9,876 nt of DNA from Desulfomicrobiaceae bacterium (lineage in GTDB: Bacteria; Desulfobacterota; Desulfovibrionia; Desulfovibrionales; Desulfomicrobiaceae), in assembly GCA_003530935.1 (NCBI GenBank), contig DPEO01000035.1, forward strand, positions 12,587 to 22,462, written 5' to 3'. Below are positions 1-5,913 of the stretch, piece after piece. Each line of letters starts with the position of its first letter. The first letter of the stretch is position 1. The position numbers and the translations under genes are program-made. The notes under the pieces are model-generated. The model ran no database searches and was not told where the DNA came from. It worked only from the letters and a program-made list of their open reading frames with translations.

Positions 1-5
1 CCGGT

Positions 6-15
6 ACGCATGCGT
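6..15. repeat. 10-bp perfect palindrome ACGCATGCGT
   Basis: The sequence ACGCATGCGT reads the same on both strands. It lies in the first 62 bases, before the zinc-ribbon promoter, where I see no gene. It could be a protein-binding site or chance; nothing else around it supports a role. Confidence 0.25.
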
Positions 16-62
16 GACGCGCTTTTCTGGCTTTTTGGCCCCTACCTCTAAGCGCCCGCAGG

Positions 63-92
63 TTGACACCCCCACCAGAAAACTTCTAGGAG
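63..92 (+). promoter_or_regulatory. Candidate sigma-70-type promoter of the zinc-ribbon gene
   Basis: A consensus -35 TTGACA (63-68) is followed after 18 bases by TAGGAG (87-92), a poor match to TATAAT but the same kind of -10 element seen before dsrC and rpsA. Transcription would start near base 99, giving a leader of about 30 bases before the ATG at 131. The perfect -35 carries the call; the -10 is inferred from the shared pattern. Confidence 0.45.
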
Positions 93-130
93 AGTTCATT
101 CTTCGGAATCATTCTCCCGGCGAGGCGCAT

Positions 131-316
131 ATGACTCCTTCCATCGCGTGCCCGCAATGCGGCCATGTGCAGGAATTCGAAAATCATCCGGACAACAACA
201 CCGAACACACCATGATTTGCAGCCGCTGCCAGGCGCAGTTCCAGGCCACCGAAGATATGGCCTGCGCCCAATGGGACCAATACTGCCAAGAAACTCCCCT
301 GCCTGCAGAGGTCTAG
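131..316 (+). CDS. Small zinc-ribbon protein of unknown function
   Basis: This 61-aa protein has two CxxC knuckles, CPQC (Cys7, Cys10) and CSRC (Cys30, Cys33), 19 residues apart, the usual layout of a single zinc ribbon. Two further cysteines lie at 45 and 52. The reading frame is open upstream to base 14, but the ATG at 131 is preferred because GAGG (122-125) sits 5 bases before it and the upstream residues look non-coding. There is no signal peptide or membrane segment, so it is probably cytoplasmic. Zinc ribbons this small often bind nucleic acid or a protein partner, but I cannot name the family. It has its own candidate promoter and ends at TAG, after which the same frame stays open to base 499. 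It lies on the same strand as dsrC, about 320 bases upstream. Confidence 0.75.
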   Translation: MTPSIACPQCGHVQEFENHPDNNTEHTMICSRCQAQFQATEDMACAQWDQYCQETPLPAEV

Positions 317-330
317 CGCAGACATGATTC

Positions 331-342
331 TCGTGGTCACGA
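331..342 (+). repeat. 12-bp inverted repeat after the zinc-ribbon stop
   Basis: TCGTG-GT-CACGA has two perfect 5-base arms around a 2-base centre. As RNA the loop would be too tight for a hairpin, and no T-run follows, so it is not a terminator. A DNA-binding half-site pair or chance is more likely. Confidence 0.25.
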
Positions 343-343
343 A

Positions 344-499
344 ATGTATGGAGTGCCTTTTTGGCGTCAGGACGGAAATGAACGCATGTGTGTCATTGCC
401 ACGCCGCCCATGCGTCCCATCCTCACCGAAGAAACCGATCGGCCTTCATGGTGCAAGCTCCGCAAGGAACAAATCATTGTTCGGGATTTTCACGATTAA
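344..499 (+). CDS. Probable small ORF (51 aa), unknown function
   Basis: The ATG at 344 opens a 51-codon frame ending at TAA (497-499). The product starts MYGVPFWRQD and ends IIVRDFHD. It mixes charged, aromatic and aliphatic residues like a real soluble protein and has cysteines at 16 and 37. Other frames here give low-complexity Ser/His/Pro-rich products. It is in the same frame as the zinc-ribbon gene: from the TAG at 314-316 the frame is open for 60 codons, so it could be a second cistron, the tail of a longer protein split by a stop, or a read-through product. No good ribosome binding site precedes 344. An alternative start is the ATG at 386, with GGA 9 bases upstream. I do not recognise a family. 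An open stretch of this length can occur by chance. Confidence 0.45.
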   Translation: MYGVPFWRQDGNERMCVIATPPMRPILTEETDRPSWCKLRKEQIIVRDFHD

Positions 500-553
500 C
501 TGGCATGCGAAAGCCATCACAACACAAGAACACGGCGCAGCTATTTTGCGTCA

Positions 554-582
554 TTGACAAGAAAAATCCTTCCCTCTAGGGA
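554..582 (+). promoter_or_regulatory. Candidate dsrC promoter
   Basis: A perfect -35 TTGACA (554-559) is followed after exactly 17 bases by TAGGGA (577-582). The predicted start is near 589, giving a leader of about 50 bases. The spacer and -10 are largely occupied by the inverted repeat at 569-584. The same TTGWCA-N17-TAGGGA arrangement precedes rpsA. A weak fold (TTCC/GGAA) lies in the leader near 602-611. DsrC is typically abundant in sulfate reducers, which fits a strong -35. Confidence 0.55.
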
Positions 583-584
583 AG
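569..584 (+). promoter_or_regulatory. 16-bp inverted repeat over the dsrC -10 (operator candidate)
   Basis: CTTCCCT-CT-AGGGAAG has seven perfect pairs around a 2-base centre and covers the downstream part of the spacer and the whole predicted -10. A protein bound there would block RNA polymerase, so a repressor site is the simplest reading. It is not a terminator, since no T-run follows. Chance is possible but 7/7 pairing at this position is notable. Confidence 0.4.
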
Positions 585-640
585 TTGTGAGTACGTCCTT
601 TTCCAAAGGAACCATCCGCAACATATCAAGGAGGATCGCT

Positions 641-958
641 ATGGCAACTGTGGAATTCAAAGGGAAAACGTTTGAAATTGACGAGGACGGCTTCCTGCTC
701 AAGTTCGAGGACTGGTGCCCGGAGTGGGTAGAGTACGTGAAGGAGAGCGAAGGTATTTCTGAGCTCACCCCTGCTCACCAGGAAATCATCGACTTCCTGC
801 AGGATTACTACAAAAAGAACGGCATTGCCCCCATGGTGCGGATCCTGTCCAAGTCCACGGGGTACAAGCTGAAACAGATCTACGAGTTGTTCCCCTCTGG
901 CCCGGGCAAAGGCGCCTGCAAAATGGCCGGCCTGCCCAAGCCCACTGGCTGCGTATAA
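641..958 (+). CDS. dsrC: DsrC, sulfur-carrier protein of dissimilatory sulfite reduction
   Basis: This 105-aa protein belongs to the DsrC/TusE family. The C-terminal arm GPGKGACKMAGLPKPTGCV carries both conserved cysteines, Cys93 and Cys104, eleven apart. That makes it a true DsrC rather than TusE or another family member with one cysteine. In sulfate reducers DsrC is co-substrate of sulfite reductase DsrAB: the two cysteines hold a trisulfide that is later reduced, with the DsrMKJOP membrane complex as proposed partner. It is cytoplasmic. An internal stretch, DFLQDYYKKNGIAPMVRILS, is also typical of the family. The ATG at 641 is chosen because AAGGAGG (628-634) precedes it at ideal spacing; the frame is open back to 554, where it would run through the promoter. 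The gene stands alone, away from any dsrAB, with its own promoter and terminator, as is known for Desulfovibrio. A third cysteine lies at 26. Confidence 0.96.
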   Translation: MATVEFKGKTFEIDEDGFLLKFEDWCPEWVEYVKESEGISELTPAHQEIIDFLQDYYKKNGIAPMVRILSKSTGYKLKQIYELFPSGPGKGACKMAGLPKPTGCV

Positions 959-980
959 GCACTCTTGCTTGACGCTCCGC

Positions 981-1013
981 AAACGCCCTGGTCTTCCCAG
1001 GGCGTTTGTTTTT
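981..1013 (+). terminator. Rho-independent terminator of dsrC
   Basis: An 11-bp perfect stem (981-991 with 997-1007, AAACGCCCTGG / CCAGGGCGTTT) encloses a 5-base loop and is followed by GTTTTT. It starts 22 bases after the dsrC stop. malQ converges from the other side and ends at 1023. Read leftward the stem is followed by only a short T stretch, so any use for malQ would be weaker. Confidence 0.9.
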
Positions 1014-1022
1014 GGGAGGTCT

Positions 1023-2543
1023 TCAGGCGCCCCTCGCCCCCACGGCGCGGCCGTAGAGATGCGCAAGTTCGCGCATGCGGGAGGCCAAACGAGACGAGCA
1101 CGCGTCTTGTGGAGCGCACCACGCCCAATTGCCGTACGCCATCCCTGGGGTGTTGAAACGCGCCGCACTCCCCAGACCGAGATAGTCCTGCAAAGGCACC
1201 ACCGCCCAGCGCGCCCGACTCAGCAAGGCAAGGCGAATAAGGGCATCGGCCACCGTCTCTGTCTGCAGCGACCGGCCCCAATAGGCCTCCACATGGGCCC
1301 GCGCCTCTGGCCCGGCCTCGTGCTCCCACCACCCCCGCACCGTATTGTTGTCATGCGTCCCGGTATAGGCCACGGCATGCTCGGGGATCTGGTGCGGCAG
1401 ATACGGATTCTCAGGCCCGCCGCCAAAAGCGAATTGGAGGACGCGCATCCCGGGAAGCCCGAAACTCTCCATGAGCTCGTACACGTCCTCCGTGATCACC
1501 CCCAAGTCCTCGGCCACGAGCCAAAGATCGGACACCTGCGCCCGCACGGCATCAAAGAGCCGGCGCCCAGGTCCCGGCACCCAGACCCCGTTCTCCGCCG
1601 TGGGCTCGCAGGCCGGCACCTGCCAGTAGGCGCAAAACCCCCGAAAGTGATCCAAACGGATGGCATGCACCCGTCGGCTTTCATGCGCCAAGCGCTGCAC
1701 CCACCAATCGTAGCCCGTGCGCGCAAGGTGCTCCCAGTCGTAGACGGGATTTCCCCACATCTGGCCCGTGGCGCTGAAGTAATCCGGAGGCGCGCCGGCG
1801 CTGAAAATGGGCCGCCCCTCGTGGTCGAGTTGGAAGATCTCCCTGTGCGCCCAGACGTCACAGCTGTCCAAGCTTACGTAAATGGGGACGTCTCCCAGCA
1901 CCACGATCCCCAGACTTGCGGCGTACTCCAACACCTGGCGCCATTGCCGCGCGGCCAGGTACTGCACGAAGCGTTCCCGCTGGATCCAAAATCCCAGGCG
2001 TTGGCGGGCAGCCTCCACGGCCTGGGGATGACGCAGACGAAGCGGCGTGTCCCATTGGTACCAGGGAGCACCCTGCGTCTGACGCTTGAGGGCCGCAAAC
2101 ACCGCCCAGTCTTCCAGCCACCCGGCATGCTCCTGGCAAAAGGCAAGAAAATCCCTATCCTCGGAAAGCTTCGGCCAAGCCGCATCATAAGCGGCGTCGA
2201 GCAAGGCCGTGCGCCAGGCCGCCTGGGCCGCGAAATCCACCCGCCCCTGTGCGAGAGGGGGTGGGGTACGCACATCCTGCGGCGAAAGCAGACCATCGCG
2301 CACCAAAAGGTGGGGAGAAATCAAAAGCGGATTCCAGGCAAAGGCCGAATAGCCGCTATAGGGCGAATTGCCGGCCCCGGTGTTGGTGGGGGCAAGGGGG
2401 AGGATCTGCCATATTCCTTGCCCTGCCTCGGCCAAAAAATCGAGAAACGCCCGCGTTCCCGGACCGAAATCCCCCATACCGCCTGGCCCAGGCAGGGCCG
2501 TCACATGCGCCAGGACCCCTGCTCGACGACGCCCATCCATCAT
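1023..2543 (-). CDS. malQ: 4-alpha-glucanotransferase (amylomaltase, GH77)
   Basis: MalQ moves 1,4-alpha-glucan segments between malto-oligosaccharides, releasing glucose; in the cytoplasm it helps build or recycle linear glucans for glycogen. From the start used here (506 aa) the GH77 catalytic residues are all present: nucleophile Asp298 in RLDHFRG, acid/base Glu345 in VAEDLG, and Asp398 in GTHDNNT. The spacing matches the Thermus enzyme (293, 340, 395). The stretch SAGAPPDYFSATGQMWGNP is the conserved substrate-loop region, and LPLAPTNTGAGNSPYSGYSA is the usual N-terminal motif. Length is that of the short, Thermus-like form, not the roughly 690-aa E. coli form. The frame is open to 2591 inside glgB, but GGAGG (2549-2553) lies 5 bases before the ATG at 2543; the next ATG (2540) is equally possible at 8 bases. 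It follows glgB in one operon. Confidence 0.93.
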   Translation of the reverse strand: MMDGRRRAGVLAHVTALPGPGGMGDFGPGTRAFLDFLAEAGQGIWQILPLAPTNTGAGNSPYSGYSAFAWNPLLISPHLLVRDGLLSPQDVRTPPPLAQGRVDFAAQAAWRTALLDAAYDAAWPKLSEDRDFLAFCQEHAGWLEDWAVFAALKRQTQGAPWYQWDTPLRLRHPQAVEAARQRLGFWIQRERFVQYLAARQWRQVLEYAASLGIVVLGDVPIYVSLDSCDVWAHREIFQLDHEGRPIFSAGAPPDYFSATGQMWGNPVYDWEHLARTGYDWWVQRLAHESRRVHAIRLDHFRGFCAYWQVPACEPTAENGVWVPGPGRRLFDAVRAQVSDLWLVAEDLGVITEDVYELMESFGLPGMRVLQFAFGGGPENPYLPHQIPEHAVAYTGTHDNNTVRGWWEHEAGPEARAHVEAYWGRSLQTETVADALIRLALLSRARWAVVPLQDYLGLGSAARFNTPGMAYGNWAWCAPQDACSSRLASRMRELAHLYGRAVGARGA

Positions 2544-2548
2544 ACCCG

Positions 2549-2556
2549 CCTCCCTA
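2549..2556 (-). promoter_or_regulatory. malQ ribosome binding site abutting the glgB stop codon
   Basis: On the minus strand TAGGGAGG joins the glgB stop (TAG, 2554-2556) directly to the malQ Shine-Dalgarno GGAGG. Ribosomes finishing glgB would be placed on the malQ start, which suggests translational coupling. The site also decides the malQ start against the upstream in-frame ATG at 2591. Confidence 0.75.
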
Positions 2557-4458
2557 CATCGAGCCCCAATGCGGAGGACAGCAGTCCTCATGACACAAAA
2601 ACACGGCCGCCAGCGGCGGCAAGGTCAAATGCACACCGTACGGAAATTCCCGCACCGGCCCCGTCCACGCCGTCACCGCCCCGGCATTGCCCAGGTTGGA
2701 GCCCCCATACCACGCGGCATCGGAGTTGAGCAGTTCCCGCCACACGCCCGGCCTGGGGACCCCCACGACGTATCCATGACGCGGCACCGGCGTGGCGTTG
2801 AGCACCACCAAAACCTCCCGGCCTTCCTTGTCGCGCCGGAAGAAACTCACCACGCTCTGCTCGGAATCGAAACAGTTTTCCCACTGAAATCCCGAAGAAT
2901 CGAAATCCACCTGATGCAGCGCCGGAAGATCACGATACAAGCGATTCATATCGCGGACAAAATGCTGCACCCCGCTATGAAAGGGAAAATCCAACAATGC
3001 CCAGTCCAATTGCTCGTCATGGTTCCACTCCTTCCACTGTGCGATCTCCGCACCCATGAAGAGGAGTTTTTTCCCCGGCAAAGCGTACATATAGGCCAAA
3101 AGCAAACGCAATCCGGCCATCTTTTGCCAAATATCCCCAGGAAGCTTCCCTACAAGCGACCCTTTGCCGTGTACCACTTCGTCATGAGAGAGGGGCAAGA
3201 CAAAATTTTCGGTAAATGCGTACCAAATGGCAAAGGTGAGTTGATTATGATGGTATTTGCGGAATATGGGATCCAAAGACATATACCGAAGGGTATCATG
3301 CATCCACCCCATATTCCACTTGAGACCGAATCCAAGGCCTCCAAGGTAAACCGGACGGGAGACCATCGGCCACGCCGTTGATTCTTCAGCTATGGTCTGT
3401 ACGTCAGGAAATTCTCCATAGATCAACGTATTGAGCGTACGTAAAAACTGGATTGCTTCGAGGTTTTCCCTCCCCCCATAGCGATTGGGGACCCACTCGC
3501 CGGGTCTGCGCGAATAGTCCAAGTACAGCATGGAGGCCACACCATCCACCCGCAAACCATCGATGTGGTATTCCCGCAACCAATACAAGGCGTTGGACAA
3601 AAGAAACCCAGCCACTTCGTAGCGGCCATAGTTGAAAATGGCGCTTTTCCAGTCAGGATGAAATCCCTGGCGCGGATCGGCGTGCTCGTAGAGGGCGGTG
3701 CCGTCAAACCGCGCGAGCCCATGGGCATCGGTAGGGAAATGTCCAGGCACCCAATCGAGGATGACACCAATGCCTCGGCGGTGGAGATAATCCACCAAGT
3801 ACATGAAATCTTGAGGCGTTCCATAACGGCTGGTGGGCGCGAAATACCCCGTGGCCTGATATCCCCAGGAGCCATAAAAAGGATGCTCCGCCACCGGTAA
3901 AAGCTCGACGTGGGTAAACCCCATGGATGCCACGTAGTCCGCCAGTTCGTGGGCCATCTCCCGGTAGGAGAGCCAGCGCCCCCCAGGGCCGCGCCGCCAC
4001 GAACCCAGGTGCACCTCATAGATGGCCATGGGGGCGTCCAGGCCGTTGGCGCGGCGCCGAGACGCCATCCACTCCCCATCCTCCCAGGCATGTCCGGCCA
4101 AGGGCCAGAGGATGGAGGCCGTGGCCGGCGGCGTCTCGGCATGCACGGCACACGGGTCGGCCCGCAGCCCTTCGCCCCCAGGCCAACAGATACGGTACTT
4201 ATAGCGATGACCTTGCCGGGCCTCGGGCACCCATCCTTCCCAAATACCCGTGCCATCCGGGCGCAGAGAAAGAGGATGGGCCTCGCCGTGCCAGTGATTG
4301 AAATCCCCAACCGCAAACACCGCCGTGGCGTTGGGGGCCCATACGGCAAAGTGGGCGCCACTGCCGCCTTCCGCCAAATGTCCGCCTAAGAACTCGTAGA
4401 GCCGGGTGTGCCGCCCTTGCTTGAACAGGTAGACATCGAGCTCGGAAAAAGAACGCAT
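2554..4458 (-). CDS. glgB: 1,4-alpha-glucan branching enzyme (GH13, with CBM48)
   Basis: GlgB cuts alpha-1,4 chains and rejoins them as alpha-1,6 branches in glycogen. The 634-aa protein starts with a CBM48-type beta domain (about residues 20-115, with FAVWAPNATAVFAVGDFNHW), then the GH13 barrel. The catalytic triad is Asp305 (GLRVDGVASM), Glu358 (TIAEES) and Asp426 (LPLSHDEVVHG), with the same 53- and 68-residue spacings as E. coli GlgB (405, 458, 526). It lacks the extra N-terminal N1 module of the 728-aa E. coli enzyme. The frame is open to 4530, but the ATG at 4458 has GGAAGG just upstream and begins where the family begins; the upstream start would run into the terminator region. The C-terminus CHEDCCPPHWGSM extends past the usual end. 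It is first gene of the glgB-malQ operon, just downstream of a terminator, with a weak candidate promoter at 4495-4523. Confidence 0.95.
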   Translation of the reverse strand: MRSFSELDVYLFKQGRHTRLYEFLGGHLAEGGSGAHFAVWAPNATAVFAVGDFNHWHGEAHPLSLRPDGTGIWEGWVPEARQGHRYKYRICWPGGEGLRADPCAVHAETPPATASILWPLAGHAWEDGEWMASRRRANGLDAPMAIYEVHLGSWRRGPGGRWLSYREMAHELADYVASMGFTHVELLPVAEHPFYGSWGYQATGYFAPTSRYGTPQDFMYLVDYLHRRGIGVILDWVPGHFPTDAHGLARFDGTALYEHADPRQGFHPDWKSAIFNYGRYEVAGFLLSNALYWLREYHIDGLRVDGVASMLYLDYSRRPGEWVPNRYGGRENLEAIQFLRTLNTLIYGEFPDVQTIAEESTAWPMVSRPVYLGGLGFGLKWNMGWMHDTLRYMSLDPIFRKYHHNQLTFAIWYAFTENFVLPLSHDEVVHGKGSLVGKLPGDIWQKMAGLRLLLAYMYALPGKKLLFMGAEIAQWKEWNHDEQLDWALLDFPFHSGVQHFVRDMNRLYRDLPALHQVDFDSSGFQWENCFDSEQSVVSFFRRDKEGREVLVVLNATPVPRHGYVVGVPRPGVWRELLNSDAAWYGGSNLGNAGAVTAWTGPVREFPYGVHLTLPPLAAVFLCHEDCCPPHWGSM

Positions 4459-4494
4459 AATCCTTCCATATTGATGATTGGAGATGATGTGTGT

Positions 4495-4523
4495 GGTGTA
4501 CCTGGAGGCAAACGCAAGGGCAA
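4495..4523 (-). promoter_or_regulatory. Weak candidate promoter of glgB-malQ
   Basis: On the minus strand TTGCCC (4518-4523), 17 bases, then TACACC (4495-4500). Both boxes are poor matches, but a promoter is expected in this short gap because a strong terminator ends the upstream transcript and glgB starts at 4458. Confidence 0.3.
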
Positions 4524-4530
4524 GCGGCAT

Positions 4531-4555
4531 AAAAAAAGGCGGCCGAAGCCGCCTT
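4531..4555 (-). terminator. Rho-independent terminator with UUCG tetraloop
   Basis: On the minus strand the 8-bp stem AAGGCGGC / GCCGCCTT (4548-4555 with 4536-4543) is capped by TTCG, closed by C-G, the very stable UUCG type, and runs into seven T. It lies 24 bases after the stop of the 47-aa membrane gene. It should end that transcript, so glgB needs its own promoter. Confidence 0.9.
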
Positions 4556-4579
4556 GAAATGCTGGAATAGGACTCGGAA

Positions 4580-4723
4580 CTAGTGGTGCTCCAGGTGGCC
4601 GCCTTCCTTGATGCGGTACATGGCCGCCCACACGATAGTGGCCAAGTACACGAAGATCACCGTCACCCCGATAAACCCCGGCACAGTGCTGTGCAGCATG
4701 TTCGTCACCAATTCGCCGATCAT
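4580..4723 (-). CDS. Small single-span membrane protein (47 aa), unknown
   Basis: The product has one clear transmembrane helix at about residues 14-36 (VPGFIGVTVIFVYLATIVWA core). It is preceded by a short N-terminal stretch and followed by YRIKEGGHLEHH. Positive residues after the helix suggest a cytoplasmic C-terminus; the tail has three histidines (His43, His46, His47). The ATG at 4723 is chosen because AGGAGG (4729-4734) lies 5 bases upstream, an excellent site; the longer frame to 4777 would put this site inside the gene. It lies 57 bases after mqnE and ends 24 bases before a strong terminator, so it is probably the last gene of the mqnE transcript, although a -35-like TTGACT (4779-4784) overlaps the mqnE stop. 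Tiny proteins of this form are often subunits of membrane redox or transport complexes, but I do not recognise the family. Confidence 0.75.
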   Translation of the reverse strand: MIGELVTNMLHSTVPGFIGVTVIFVYLATIVWAAMYRIKEGGHLEHH

Positions 4724-4780
4724 ATGCTCCTCCTCGTAGATATAGCCTTTGACGAAGCAAAACCCAAGGTCGTCCAAAAG

Positions 4781-5860
4781 TCAAGATGTAAGGGGTTGAA
4801 ATACGGTATTACGCTCCACCGGGACAAAACCGGCACTGCGAATCGTCTCGTGCAGCTCCTCCATGGTCAGGGCCTGCGGAGTCGCGGCGCCGGCGGCATG
4901 GCCGATGCGTTCGCCCAAAATGGTGCCGTCAAGATCGTCCGCCCCAGACCACAGCGCCAACTGCGCCATCTTGATCCCCATAAAGGCCCAATACGCCTTG
5001 ATATGGGCGATGTTGTCGAGCACAAGACGCGAGACGGCCACCATGCGCAAGATGTCCTCCCCTGTCGGCCCGGGGACGCCAAGTCCGGTGTTCTTGGGCT
5101 GGTACGGCAGAGGAATGAAGCACACAAACCCCGGGGACTCATCCTCCAGAGCGCGCAAGGCGGCCAAATGCGCGATGCGCTCGTGCCAACCTTCCACATG
5201 GCCAAAGAGCATGGTGCAGTTGGTGGGCATGCCCATGCGGTGGGCCAGGGCGTGGATGGCCAACCAGCGCTCGGCGGCGATCTTCTCCGGGCAAAGTTTT
5301 TGCCGCATGCGGGAATCGAAGACTTCCGCCCCGCCGCCAGGCAGCACGTCCAGCCCGGCCTGGCGCAAAAGTTCCAGCACCGCTTCCTCGGTCATCTTCC
5401 AGGTGTCGGCAAAGTAGGCGATTTCCACCGCAGTGAAGGCCTTGAGCGTGGCTTCGGGCCGCAGCTTTTTGCACAGCCGTAACATCTCCAGGTAATATTC
5501 CTGCGGAAGTTCGGGATTGAGGCCGCCGACGATATGGATCTCCCGGACGGGCTCATGCAAGCGCTCCCGCAGACATTGGGCGATTTCCTCCAAGGAAAGC
5601 GTCTTCCCTGTCGGATCCCCCACCCGCTTGGAGTAGGCGCAAAAGCGACAGGCGTTGCGGCACACGTCAGTGTAGTTGATGTGCTGGTTGTAGACGAAAT
5701 ACGCGCGGTCTCCATGGCGGGCGCGGCGCTGGCGCAAGGCCGCTTCGCCGAGCTCATGCACCGAAGCGTGCTGGGCAAGCTCCAAGGCGAATTCCATGTC
5801 GATGCGTTCACCCGGTCGCAGCGCGCGCAAACGGCGCTGAGCCGCAGGGGAAAGCGACAT
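4781..5860 (-). CDS. mqnE: Aminodeoxyfutalosine synthase (radical SAM, menaquinone)
   Basis: MqnE uses a radical from S-adenosylmethionine to join the adenosyl group to 3-[(1-carboxyvinyl)oxy]benzoate, giving aminodeoxyfutalosine in the futalosine route to menaquinone. The 359-aa protein has the [4Fe-4S] motif CRNACRFC (Cys67, Cys71, Cys74) after INYTDV, then HIVGGLNPELP, LKAFTAVEI, and LPGGGAEVFD. The tail HIKAYWAFMG...GADDLDGTILGERIGHAAGA is typical of MqnE, whereas the related cyclase MqnC has a different tail, so MqnE is preferred. The ATG at 5860 has GGAGG 4 bases upstream. The frame continues in phase to 5920, but that stretch is a set of hairpins with no ribosome site. It lies 72 bases after rpsA, across a possible attenuator, and I see no promoter in that gap. 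Confidence 0.92.
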   Translation of the reverse strand: MSLSPAAQRRLRALRPGERIDMEFALELAQHASVHELGEAALRQRRARHGDRAYFVYNQHINYTDVCRNACRFCAYSKRVGDPTGKTLSLEEIAQCLRERLHEPVREIHIVGGLNPELPQEYYLEMLRLCKKLRPEATLKAFTAVEIAYFADTWKMTEEAVLELLRQAGLDVLPGGGAEVFDSRMRQKLCPEKIAAERWLAIHALAHRMGMPTNCTMLFGHVEGWHERIAHLAALRALEDESPGFVCFIPLPYQPKNTGLGVPGPTGEDILRMVAVSRLVLDNIAHIKAYWAFMGIKMAQLALWSGADDLDGTILGERIGHAAGAATPQALTMEELHETIRSAGFVPVERNTVFQPLTS

Positions 5861-5877
5861 ACGTCCTCCCAAAATGC

Positions 5878-5908
5878 GAGGGGGCTGCGCCCAGGACGCA
5901 GCCCCCTC
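5878..5908 (-). terminator. 12-bp hairpin between rpsA and mqnE (terminator or attenuator)
   Basis: On the minus strand GAGGGGGCTGCG pairs perfectly with CGCAGCCCCCTC around the 7-base loop TCCTGGG. It is followed by GCATTTT and then at once by the mqnE ribosome site. The T-run is short, so termination may be partial. The start lies 25 bases past the rpsA stop, as expected for an rpsA terminator. Partial read-through would feed mqnE. Confidence 0.6.
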
Positions 5909-5913
5909 CTGGG
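5890..5913 (-). promoter_or_regulatory. Alternative hairpin competing with the rpsA-mqnE terminator stem
   Basis: On the minus strand CCCAGGA (5907-5913) pairs perfectly over 7 bases with TCCTGGG (5890-5896), which is exactly the loop of the 12-bp hairpin. The enclosed loop GGGGGCTGCG is most of that hairpin's 5' arm, so the two folds exclude each other, as antiterminator and terminator do. Confidence 0.4.

Noticed and set aside
314..316. Pyrrolysine decoding of the TAG
   Set aside because: No sign of a pyl gene, tRNA or insertion context in the window; a normal stop is simpler.
324..579. Two other plus-strand frames (324-557 and 388-579) in the gap before dsrC
   Set aside because: Their products are Ser/His/Pro-rich with poor composition, and they run into the dsrC promoter; the frame at 344-499 is the better candidate.
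626..1168. Minus-strand frame across dsrC and its terminator
   Set aside because: DsrC on the plus strand is unmistakable and the antisense frame runs through a strong terminator.
969..2729. 586-codon open frame on the plus strand antisense to malQ
   Set aside because: malQ has all catalytic motifs in place; the antisense product is Pro/Arg/His-rich without any family motif, and the frame starts inside the dsrC terminator region.
2368..3381. Plus-strand frame antisense to glgB
   Set aside because: It is a shadow of glgB, which shows the full GH13 triad; no ribosome site and no recognisable product.
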